A DNA stretch of 64,000 nt from Malaya genurostris (lineage: Eukaryota > Arthropoda > Insecta > Diptera > Culicidae): assembly GCF_030247185.1 (NCBI RefSeq), contig NC_080571.1, positions 343,511,879-343,575,878 on the forward strand. Direction: 5' to 3'. Position numbers and translations under genes: made by a program. The notes beneath the pieces were generated by a model that saw only the letters and a program-made list of their open reading frames with translations, was not told where the DNA came from and did not search any database. This document shows, in pieces, positions 55,741-64,000 of the stretch; within the stretch, counting starts at the first letter, position 1, and every line of letters begins with the position of its first letter.

Positions 55741-55960
55741 AGAGCCAGTTTTTCTTTCGAAGAAGATCGATTACATCATCCTGTTGATGGTCGTTTGCAT
55801 TGGAGCAAAATACAACGGTAAATGGACAACAATGTGGAACATTGCAAAATCAGTCTTTCTAATGGCTCTAAATGTTACCTAAAGAACCATAAAGATTGCT
55901 TCTTTGTAAATCGAAAATTAAAATTATCAGTGTAGTGCAAATATAAGATAATTTGATCAG
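55741..55960 (+). repeat. Dispersed repeat, relative of 3471-3760
   Basis: Shared order: ATTACATCA / ATTACGTCA, GGTCGTTTGCATTGG / AGTCGTTTGTATTGG, GGACAACA / GGACAACG, AAAATCAG..TAATGGCTCTAAA, AAATCGAAAA, CAGTGTAGTGCAAAT. A frame across it (LSKKIDYIILLMVVCIGAKY) is not supported by the other copies. Confidence 0.6.
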
Positions 55961-56225
55961 TTTCTTGCAATTTTCTAAATTCTAAATTCTAAATTCAGTT
56001 CTAAATTCGCAACAGAGGTTAAAATCGTTTATATCCGATCAGTCTTTATTATCTTAGAAAATTATACAATTTGGCTCTTCTGGGATGCCAGAAATTAATC
56101 CCGTACAGCATTTTGACAGTATCTTTTACTAAAATATTGAAATCCGAAATGAAATAATCGACATCAAAATTCGTTAAGGTGCCATTTAGAACCATAATTT
56201 TATACCCAAAGAATTATGCGAAATT

Positions 56226-56462
56226 TTACTTCACTGTACTGTATACGGCCCATTTCTCAACTAGTTGTAGTTTGTAGTAAACTTTCTGCAGATTTGCTAT
56301 ATAAAATGCATAGCACCGGCACAGAAGCCATTCATTTCGAATTTGGCTGTCGTTGTCATCGTGTTCATTATAGTGCGATCGAGAAATCTCCAAGCAAAAT
56401 ACTAAGCTTGTTACCGCAAGCGGAAGAAGCAGGAGACTCCAACATATCAATTTCGCATTCAT
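56226..56462 (-). CDS. Candidate small secreted protein, unknown
   Basis: On the minus strand an ATG at 56462 opens a 78-codon frame starting MNAKLICWSLLLLPLAVTSL, a good signal peptide, followed by an acidic stretch HYNEHDDNDSQIRNE and a CRC motif. An acceptor (CTTCTATTTCCAG) lies 15 bases before the ATG, and a donor (CAAAG|GTGAAT) about 45 bases further upstream suggests a spliced 5' UTR. No paralogue or family is recognised, and an internal donor (GCG|GTAACA) right after the signal peptide could change the rest. Chance is possible. Confidence 0.3.
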   Translation of the reverse strand: MNAKLICWSLLLLPLAVTSLVFCLEISRSHYNEHDDNDSQIRNEWLLCRCYAFYIANLQKVYYKLQLVEKWAVYSTVK

Positions 56463-57540
56463 GAACAACAGGTCATCCTGGAAATAGAAGAGTGAAAGAA
56501 TAATTCTTTCATTGAAATTCACCTTTGCATTATTCTGTCGCTTTTTGAAAGCAGTTCAATTTTTAATGCGTTCATTTTGCCTCGTAAGTTTCGTTTTTGA
56601 AAAGCGAATATGATATCAGACGAAACACTGATAAGCTGAAATCAAATTCATAATCATAGTCAGATTTCGATTCGTTATCATTTTGATGTTTGACTTTGCT
56701 CGGGAAGCGATTCGTAATACCTTCCCAGAATTGCAGCTTAAATATTCAAAGCCTTACTGGGAAGCAGATCCCAAATTTTATCATCGAAAGCAATCTATAA
56801 GCCCCTTTTGCTTTTCTCGTACAGAAACGCTATGCAATCAATTTAGCTGTTTCCAATTTGTAAGTGCTGTTAGTTACTGTCCAAACGAACCGACTTCGGC
56901 TAGATCGGTTATTCTCAGTTCCCCCCGGAAGTACCGGAAAAGGTAATCAAAAATTCCGAAACGGTACTCATTTCATCCGGATTGGACTTCTTTTACATTT
57001 TACAAAAACTTCATTATACCCGATTGGGTAGGTATTATTCAAAAATGATTTGAAAGTTTCTTGTAGAATACCACAAAAATGTTTGAGATAAAATGAATAA
57101 TACGAGAAAGGCATCATCACCCCACCAGGTGGGTTAGAACTGATTTTGTATGGATCTTCTTACAATTTCTCACTATACTAGATATGATTAGAGTTAATGA
57201 AAAATGGTTTCATCGATAGATAAAAAGTTTAATTTGAAATTTTATCAGAGCAAAAGTATTTAAACAACGACCGCGTTTGACATTAAGAGAAGTCACTCGA
57301 AATCCAAGCAGTGCAAAGGTTCAATCGGTGTTCGGGAAGAAGCGAAATTTTAAGTTTAGTTCTTGTAGCGCTGTAAAAAAATATTCTAATCTGCAGTTTC
57401 CAAGAGGAATGTTTTAGCAAGATCAAGGCTTAAGTTTGGAATTGTGAAAAGATTAGGATCGTGCTTAGACTTTCCACACAAGGGAACAGTTTAGGAAACT
57501 TTGTGTGGATGACATTTCAAGCCTAAAAGGTAACTTTGTG
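56463..57540. other. Gene-free stretch
   Basis: It contains the phrase ACGAGAAAGGCATCATCACC with CCACCAGGTGGGTT (about 57103-57135), a relative of the ACGAGAAAGGC wording in repeat R. No coding region is supported. Confidence 0.3.
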
Positions 57541-58025
57541 TGAACAGAACTTTAAATCTACGAGGTAAACAGAAAAGTGTCATTCATTATCTTGATGACA
57601 AAAGAAAAATTCAACTTGCATTCCTTTGGCTTAGTAGCACAATTTACGATTTTTTTTTTAAATCTCATGCGAAGATTACGTTTTCAATTACAGTTTTACC
57701 ATTTCAAACCTCGCGAAAGGATGTATACAGATCTAGGGCTTGCCTTAGCTAGACGTTTCGAAAAATTCAGAAACGATAAACATCATCGTCAATTCAGACA
57801 TTTTTTCAACTTACTTGCTATCGAGAAGTGCTGAGGTTTGAAGCTAGGCAAAATTGTCTGTAAAATCAACACAACTCGTGGATGTTGCAGTGAAAAATAT
57901 CCTAAAACTGATTACAACTAGATCACGTGGATTTCATACGATAAAGAAAGCTTATCTCGAGGTAAGATTCAACCAAAAAATAAAACCAAACCTTTCATGA
58001 TAAAATTTCGTATGAATGTTCACAG
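57541..58025 (+). other. Upstream transcribed region and 5' intron of the duplicated-domain gene
   Basis: A donor CTCGAG|GTAAGATT begins at 57962 and an acceptor TGTTCACAG ends at 58025, giving a 64 bp intron in the 5' UTR. A plus-strand frame at 57577-57834 (ending FRNDKHHRQFRHFFNLLAIE) is open but lacks support as coding. Confidence 0.5.
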
Positions 58026-58039
58026 GAAACTAACTCACT

Positions 58040-59116
58040 ATGGAACCGATGAGCGTTAGACCAAGTAAACGAGAATACGACACCCCGGCGAAGGATCAAT
58101 TGAACGATCAGTTAACATTTAACCCGAATCGGAACAGACAAAATAATTTACAAACCCACGAAGATTCGTTCGATGGTTCAATGGACTGTCGTTTGCATCC
58201 TTCGACCTTCACTTTAAGATATGTGAGAGAGTTTCGATCACCGGATGGCGAAGAATATATCAGAAAAGACTACAGCACCGGACAGGCCAACGAACTCGGG
58301 TTTTCTGCCTGCGTAAGCATAGAATCGATGAAGATAACATTTATTAACGAAGGCTGTCAGATGTTGGTGGACGATGATCTAAAAGCAGAAATAATGATCG
58401 CGAAGCCGGAATTATTGGATCAAACACGCAATTTTGAACAGGCAAAGAAAGTTCTGCTGGATCGGCTGCGCGTTGAGAAAGTGCTTTCCGATGGTCTTTT
58501 AGTAAGTCGAAACCAACTACGAACAGAATTCCGAGGAACTCTTAAAAATATAGTATCGAAAGCCAATTGTCAGTTAGTCACGGACTGTATTAATTTGAAG
58601 AAAATTCTGCAAAAGTACAGTCAGATTGATTATCAGATCGTGTGTAAAACAGTTATCGACAAACAGATATGTTCTGTGGAACTTCGAGAAATCGCAACTA
58701 AATTGTATGATGCCGAATGCGGTGTGAAAAAAAGAACTGAACTTCTTCCACCAATTATTATTACACCGGAAACGGACTTTTCTGAATTGAACACAGCCCT
58801 GAAGTGGTTAGACTGCACTCTTCAGCACGTGGGAGAGTTTCGTTCATCGGATGGTAAAGAATATATCAGGAAAAATCAGATTAGCAGAAAACCTAACGAA
58901 CTCGGGTTTTCCGCCTGCTTAAGCTCGGAATCTGGTAAGATAACAATTATTAACGAAGGCTGCCAGATGTCTATGGATGATGATCTAAAGGCAGAAATAA
59001 TGATCGAGAAGCCGGAATTATTGGATGAAACACGCAGTTTTGAACAGGCAAAGAAAGCTCTGCTGGATCAGATTCGGTTTGAGAAAGTGCTTTTGGATCG
59101 TGTTTTGGAAAAATGA
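58040..59116 (+). CDS. Unknown protein with internal tandem duplication, 358 residues to first stop
   Basis: The start MEPMSVRPSKREYDTPAKDQ is the first ATG in the exon that begins at 58026; a TAA in frame at 58031 fixes it. Residues 62-149 (VREFRSPDGEEYIRK ... ELGFSACVS ... INEGCQM ... DDDLKAEIMI ... FEQAKKVLLD) recur at 264-351 with the same motifs, an offset of 202. The duplicated DNA is very similar, so the duplication is young. Residues 150-263 of the first unit include ELREIATKLYDAECGVKKR. No signal peptide, membrane span or known domain is seen; the sequence is Lys/Glu/Leu-rich, probably helical and cytosolic or nuclear. The frame stops at TGA (59114-59116) in the second unit, but the homologous remainder continues in the same frame to 59467. 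The function is unknown. Confidence 0.75.
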   Translation: MEPMSVRPSKREYDTPAKDQLNDQLTFNPNRNRQNNLQTHEDSFDGSMDCRLHPSTFTLRYVREFRSPDGEEYIRKDYSTGQANELGFSACVSIESMKITFINEGCQMLVDDDLKAEIMIAKPELLDQTRNFEQAKKVLLDRLRVEKVLSDGLLVSRNQLRTEFRGTLKNIVSKANCQLVTDCINLKKILQKYSQIDYQIVCKTVIDKQICSVELREIATKLYDAECGVKKRTELLPPIIITPETDFSELNTALKWLDCTLQHVGEFRSSDGKEYIRKNQISRKPNELGFSACLSSESGKITIINEGCQMSMDDDLKAEIMIEKPELLDETRSFEQAKKALLDQIRFEKVLLDRVLEK

Positions 59117-59467
59117 TACCAACTACTAAGAAGCTGCGTAAACATAAGAAACTTCCAACATGATCGTGTGCCGTTGCTCGGATTGCGTCTGATAAGCAAT
59201 TTTGGTTATGGAATTAAGTTCGAAGAACTCATGGAACGTGTCAAGTTGAAACTGTTATTAACTGAGCTGTATGATGCCGAATGTTTTTTATTGAGAAGAC
59301 GTAAACTTTTTCCACACCTTCCAGAATCAAATGTTCCAGAAATTCATAAGGAATTTGCGGACAATCTATACAGACGCAATGCAGAACTTAAAGTCTTTCG
59401 ACCTGTTCAATTATTCTTTAATGCAAAATTCGCACATAATTTGCTAAGCAAAAGAAATAATTCTTAG
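59117..59467 (+). CDS. In-frame continuation of the duplicated-domain protein beyond TGA
   Basis: After the TGA at 59114 the same frame is open for 116 codons to TAG at 59465. It aligns with the rest of the first unit: TELYDAECFLLRRRKLFPHL corresponds to TKLYDAECGVKKRTELLPPI. The offset here is 188 residues against 202 before, so about 14 codons were lost. It is either a readthrough extension, the remains of a longer protein after a nonsense mutation, or a sequencing or allelic difference. An AATAAA signal follows at 59507-59512, so the transcript would include it. It has no ATG near its start that would suit independent translation. Confidence 0.6.
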   Translation, partial: YQLLRSCVNIRNFQHDRVPLLGLRLISNFGYGIKFEELMERVKLKLLLTELYDAECFLLRRRKLFPHLPESNVPEIHKEFADNLYRRNAELKVFRPVQLFFNAKFAHNLLSKRNNS

Positions 59468-59506
59468 CAAAAGAAATAATTCGGTGATCGTTTTTTTTTC
59501 AATTAA

Positions 59507-59512
59507 AATAAA
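59507..59512 (+). terminator. Polyadenylation signal of the duplicated-domain gene
   Basis: AATAAA 40 bases after the second stop codon. Confidence 0.6.
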
Positions 59513-59519
59513 TTCACTG

Positions 59520-60246
59520 TTCAATTTTGTCTCAAGATTTACAGTTCTTCATGGTTCTGAATATCTACTAATCGATTCGTCTCAAACCATGATCACTATT
59601 TCACACAATTACACTACCATTGAATGCTGGATGACTTCATAACTAGTAATGTTCACTTGCCACTTGTTTAATTAACGATTAAAAACTTCAAAACATACCC
59701 GACAAGCAATAAAAGTCTTCAAAAATATGAGATGAAAGTTTTTCACTTATTTCACTTGATTGTTACTGAGAAATCGAAGTGAGTTCCGTGTTTGGAAATT
59801 TTCTTTAATATTATCGCTGCTTTAGGAAGCGGAAACCGCGGTCTAGTAGTCCGAAAATAGTTTTATATATTCACTAACTAACAAGATCTACAAACTAAAT
59901 GAATTTAGCGGAAAGTTTTATAAAAATGAGTGAGCATCTCGTTTCGCCATAGCTTGTGAAAAAATTCTCATGAAATAGAATTTTTTTTATAATCGCTCTG
60001 TAAAACCGAAAAATTCGGAAGTCGGATCTGAATCGATTTTTCGAGGATTTTTTGAAGAATTTGACGACCTTTCATTTGCATCTTAGTTTGTAAAAATCGG
60101 TTGAGAAATTTCCGAGAAACTCGAATGCCCTTTTTCTCATATGTGATGTAAACTGTCTTGAGGCAATACACGTCGTTGAAATTTTGAGTGTTTCGTTTGA
60201 TTAGTCCCAAAACTGCACAGGCCTTCGCAGTAACGCTTGAAAACTG
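59520..60246. other. Gene-free stretch
   Basis: Repeat wording such as GGTTGAGAAATTTCCGAGAA (about 60100) resembles the dispersed repeats at the left of the window. No coding region is supported. Confidence 0.3.
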
Positions 60247-60868
60247 TTAGATGCAACAAAGCTTGCCCAAGTCCCTAATAGACGAAACTCGCTCAACTGA
60301 AGCCATCATCAATGAGTATTCGAATATAATTGGAGACTGTACCGGTGAGAAAGTTATCGCATTACATTTCTTAACGTTTACTGTCTTGCCGTTTCTGTCA
60401 AACCAATCCATTTGTAGAGAACAGCAACCCACAAGGCTTCTAATGATGCGTTAAATTTTGAGGTCGTCAGAATACATTACTTTAAATGACAACAATTCAC
60501 TGCGTAAAGATCGTTCACGAATAACACGAAAAGAAGTGGTCCGAGATGGCTCCCTTGGCTCCGTTACACCCGAAGTAACGTGAAATGAATCCGAGAGTGC
60601 TTTACTGATGGGTAAAGAACATCCAACATCATGCGTTCGAATACTTTTGGTAAACAGCTTAGAATAGAAATTCCTCTATAATTGGTGACGTCGTGCACGT
60701 TTCCAGTTTTGTGAACAGGAACTATTGAAGCTTCTTTCCATTTTGCTGGAAAATCGTGCTCAGCAAGCGAGCGGTTGAAAAGCAGAGATGAAGGTAAAGC
60801 CAAAGCAGAAGAACATTGCTTCATGAACGACGGAGGTAACCCGTCTGATCCTGGCCCTTTTGATCCAT
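60247..60868 (-). pseudogene. Jockey-type reverse transcriptase fragment
   Basis: On the minus strand: KGPGSDGLPPSFMKQCSSAL, then AKWKEASIVPVHKTGN and NYRGISILSCLPKVFERMML (RT fingers), followed by a deleted and frameshifted palm and finally VKKCNAITFSP and VSSIRDLG (thumb region). Several stops. It abuts the R1-type fragment in opposite orientation. Confidence 0.8.
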
Positions 60869-60869
60869 C

Positions 60870-61318
60870 GACATGTCGTAGACTGTCAAATCAAGGAGGA
60901 CAGGAACTCCCGTAGGACTACCAAACGCAGCCTCCCTACGCGAGTGGCAAAGGAAATGGGACAGCTCAACCAAGGGCAGGTGGCTCAATCCAAGAGTCGA
61001 TTCGACAGATCCCACGGCGAAGTAAACTTTGGTCTGACGCAGTTCCTCACATGTCACGGTTGTTTTAGGTGGTACCTCCACAGGTTCGGCCACGCGGTAT
61101 CTCCTGCTTGCCCTGGCTGCCCAAATGAGCTTGAGACGACAGAACACGTCCTGTTTGACTGTTCCCGCTTAGAGACACAAAGGAATGGTCTAATGGATGT
61201 ATGTGGCAGAGAAACTACACCAGAGAACCTAGTCCAGAAGATGTGCCACAGTGAGGAGCACTGGAACGCAGTGTCGACCACGACCTCCCAGATTGCGGGC
61301 ATCTTGCAGCGGATTTAG
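60870..61318 (+). pseudogene. R1-clade retrotransposon C-terminus
   Basis: A plus-strand frame contains SHGEVNFGLTQFLTCHGCF, RWYLHRFGHAVSPACPGCPN and ETTEHVLFDCSRLETQR, the Cys-His finger region at the end of R1-type ORF2 proteins. Just upstream, in another frame, LREWQRKWDSSTKGRWLNPR is the expected preceding sequence, showing a frameshift near 60990. The reverse transcriptase is absent. Confidence 0.85.
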
Positions 61319-61329
61319 AGCGCAGAACA

Positions 61330-62030
61330 AACATCGCCGGTCGCTAAAGAGGGATCAGCGATCAAGCGTCGGTTCGGGAGTTTTTCCGTTGTCGGAGAAC
61401 TCTCCGTCGATATAGTGTAAATCCTTTGCCGGGGATTAGTGAACCGGAAGCCATCCTCCAACCGGAATCATGGGAGTGACCCAGGCATCCTGCCGATCGA
61501 TTCGTTCACGGGTATCGGAAGCGACGGTTACGGGAGAACTTCCATCGCCGGTGTAGGCTAGATCCTTCGCCGGGGAGTAGCCGAGTAGAAGCCACAGCAT
61601 CGAAGTTGAGTCGTCGGGTCGCCAGTAAACCGGAAGCTACGCTCCAACCGGAATCACACGATCGACCTCGGCACTCATTCGATTTTCCCTTGTGGCAAAA
61701 CACGAGATTCGGTGTCGGGAGAAACTCGTAGATCCTTCGACGGAGATTGGATGAGTAGATTGCGACGTAACTCCGGTATGGATCGCCGGGGCGTCAGTGA
61801 ATCGGAAGCCATCCTCCAACCGGAATCACTGGACCGATTCACGGATTTCGGTAACGTCGGTCCCGGGTAAACTTCCATCGTCGGGAAACTTTTCTGTCGG
61901 TGTAGGCTAGATCCATCGTCGGGGATTAGCCGAGTAGTTTGTGACGTAGAACCCTGGGTCGTCGAGGCGCCAGCGAACCGGAAGCTAAGCTACAACCGGA
62001 ATCGCCGGTTCATTAGAGCAGTTCCTTGTG
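61330..62030 (+). repeat. GC-rich imperfect tandem repeat, units of 172-186 bp
   Basis: The mark ACCGGAATC(A/G) occurs at 61461, 61647, 61819 and 61995. Each unit has GAACCGGAAGC(C/T)A, GGTGTAGGCTAGATCC-like and GCCGGGGATTAGCCGAGTAG-like blocks. It directly follows the R1-type frame, so it is probably that element's 3' UTR. Confidence 0.75.
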
Positions 62031-62530
62031 TTGGTTGACTTTAAGGCCTGAACTTCAGGTAATTTTAGGGTGATCCAGACCATCTAAAAATAAACCTCTT
62101 AATTGCAAGTGGAATCACGAGTATAGACCGTGATCAATAAGTTCGTTATTGCAATTTGTTATGCTGGTAGATCCTAAGGTCTGAACTCTAGGTGGTTTTT
62201 GGAAGACCTAGAATAGTCACAATAAGCAAATGATTTGAACGGGGTATCACGAGCATGGACCATGCACAAGACTCTTGATCATTCACTCGGTTACGCTGGT
62301 AGATCTTAAGGCCACTTCCTCATAACTCATCACAATGATCCAATTAACTGAATGTGATACCGCGAGTATGGACCACCAAAAAGAAACTCGCTCATGTTAT
62401 CGGTTTCGTTGGTAGACCTGAAGAGACCTCTACTCCAAGCAGGTTTTGGATGGACTAGAACTTCCACAGACATTATCACATTAAGTCAATTCTCTATATA
62501 TAGTACTACGAGAACATCACCAGTCACACG
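62031..62530 (+). repeat. Second tandem repeat, units of about 113-132 bp
   Basis: A TGGTAGAT(C)CTTAAGG-type block followed by a GGAATCACGAGTATGGACC-type block recurs with starts near 62031, 62163, 62295 and 62408. It has a lower GC content than the first array. Confidence 0.65.
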
Positions 62531-62775
62531 TTCATATACCGATTTCTTTATTCTAGATAATTCTTGGATCTTAACTAGGTTCTATGAAACCAAACAATTC
62601 CGTAATGTACATTTCATAAAATTCAATTAACTGAAGCATGTTGGATTGTTTTGTACATGTTAATTCATAATTGCTTGTATTTCGAATAAATTTTGAGACT
62701 CTAGTGTTAAATATTTTGACAGAAACTTTTTGCATTCACACTAATTTGAGTACAAATGCCACATGCCGTTCACAT

Positions 62776-63009
62776 CAGGGTTGCCAGGTTAAATTTGAAA
62801 GCCGGTTTTTAGAAGTTTATGCAATCAAACAACTTCAGTGGAGGTCGAAAATAAATGAGAGTCACATGGGCGAAAGATGTAAAATTCAAAAATGTACATT
62901 CAACATTTGAAAAAAAGTGAAATCCTTGAAAAAAAAACTGCGGGTCCATAAATATTTGCAGCGTTAATTCTGTAAGTTCCGATATAAATCTGCGTATGTG
63001 GCAACACTG
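62776..63009. mobile_element. hAT-like MITE with CAGGGTTGCCA ends
   Basis: It begins CAGGGTTGCCAG and ends with the complement of CAGTGTTGCCACA, 234 bp apart. The flanking octamers (GTTCACAT and GTTTTGCA) agree only partly. Similar ends occur at about 1450 and 26574. Confidence 0.5.
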
Positions 63010-63609
63010 GTTTTGCATTCGATGTTGATGGTTGTCCAGATCAACTTGTGGTATTTTCCGTTTAGGATTCCTAAAATACGCCCGATTTTCTTCCGTGTTT
63101 TAATTCATGTGGAGCCCATTTTTTACACTTTTGATCTTTCTTCTTGGCTTTTTAACCAGGGTGACCAGTGACCAGGAAAATCGAGAGTCGCGTTTCATCG
63201 GGAAAAACCGAGAAATATTACTAGCCTAATTATGAGTAACAATTTTTATGATATCTTCTATTCAACAAGTCAAAAATGTTGAAACAGCTCATTGTCCTAT
63301 TAATTCCCATTGGTGTGAGATTTCAATAGGACTTACAGAATTAAAACAGTTATCCACTTTGACTTTATCCACCGTTTGCAGGGAGTATTTGATTTCCCTC
63401 TTTGAGCCTTAGAAAGTTTTAGGTTCATGGTTTGATTTGTTCAGTGAAGCTATGTTTAATTTTCTATTTAGGGGTTATTTTCGCTTTTCTTTTTTTTTTT
63501 GTCCGCTGTATCTTAGCGACTTAGACTTATCAGAAGTCAACAATTTGTTAATTTGAATTTGTTAACTCTTATTCGTTTAAAAATGCTAGAACCATAGTTG
63601 AAATGGCAG
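63010..63609. other. Gene-free stretch
   Basis: Nothing beyond AT-rich DNA with homopolymer runs is seen. Confidence 0.3.
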
Positions 63610-63735
63610 ATGGCATCAATTCAACGGGCTGTCATTTTTTAGCTAAGACACACTCCATTTTCATTGAACTATTTTTTCAGTTGGCGTAGCAAAATAAAAT
63701 ATTGTTTTCAACCAAAATGAATAGTTGAATTCAAC
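63610..63735 (+). repeat. Dispersed AT-rich repeat S, copy 2
   Basis: Matches 4440-4595: CAACGGGCTGTCATTTTTTA, GCTAAGACACACTCCATTTT and TTTTCAACCAAAATGAATAG. Confidence 0.55.
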
Positions 63736-64000
63736 AGAAGGTGTTCCTAAATTTAAAAATATTTTTATTGATTTCAATTGATATTATTAGTTGATTTTAG
63801 CAATAATATTTGTTGATTTTGGTATTAATTTTAGTGATTAAAACGAGATAACTAAAGTCGTTATTGATATCCACATTTTTTTTTTATTTGAACTTATGTC
63901 GACAGTTAATATATTTAATACAATATTTCTACTGATAATAGCAAAATAAAAATATTGATCTCAACACAACATTTAATAATTTCTCAGTATATATCACAGA

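Noticed and set aside
60821..61147. 108-codon minus-strand frame
   Set aside because: It is antisense to the R1-type C-terminal region, which has clear motifs on the plus strand.

Overview
The window is eukaryotic nuclear DNA, AT-rich, with short GT-AG introns and a very high density of transposable elements. The best taxonomic clue is a head-to-head pair of tryptophan-rich cuticular protein genes at 46.1-47.5 kb that resemble the mosquito CPLCW group. Together with the mix of CR1/Jockey and R1 retrotransposons, mariners, foldback-like elements and tRNA-derived SINEs, this suggests a mosquito, probably culicine. Genus cannot be fixed from the sequence alone.

Host genes are few. (1) A spliced papain/cathepsin L-like cysteine protease gene lies at 27.68-28.56 kb; its four visible exons cover signal, propeptide and the N-terminal half of the catalytic domain, and the rest is not recognisable. 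(2) Two 146-residue secreted cuticular proteins are divergently transcribed from a shared 0.4 kb region. (3) A spliced gene of unknown function at 58.0-59.5 kb encodes an internally duplicated protein interrupted by one in-frame TGA. (4) Three weaker candidate exons lie at 9.2 kb, 37.5-37.8 kb and 56.2-56.5 kb. A dispersed repeat at 25.9-26.4 kb carries what looks like the promoter and first nine codons of histone H2B.

Layout. 0-9 kb: dispersed repeats and a 1.35 kb hAT-type element with a perfect 8-bp target duplication. 9-11 kb: GC-richer single-copy-looking DNA. 11-24 kb: a nest of elements. An old CR1-like element (copy B) was hit by two TA-flanked MITEs with tRNA-like cores; one MITE then received a second MITE and the other an almost undamaged CR1-like copy (A). 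Copy B was also split by a 4 kb foldback-like element that itself received a Jockey-like element. 24-27 kb: microsatellites and a Jockey 3' end. 27-29 kb: the protease gene. 29.6-33.5 kb: more foldback-like DNA built from 117-bp units, plus cryptic CCAGAAT-type repeats. 33.6-36.4 kb: a Jockey remnant split by a mariner. 39-43 kb: a (TA)n tract and a 2.7 kb Helitron-like element whose empty site is preserved in an inverted duplicate at 45.4-45.9 kb. 43.6-44.9 kb: a degenerate mariner-like element and a small hAT-like MITE. 48-50.6 kb: SINEs and retroelement debris. 51.9-54.5 kb: a 2.58 kb element with about 0.8 kb inverted arms, CACAGTG ends and a 5-bp duplication, as expected of a non-autonomous Transib. 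60.2-62.5 kb: Jockey and R1 remnants and GC-rich tandem repeats.

All coordinates and splice sites were read by eye; family names rest on motifs and have not been tested by database search.
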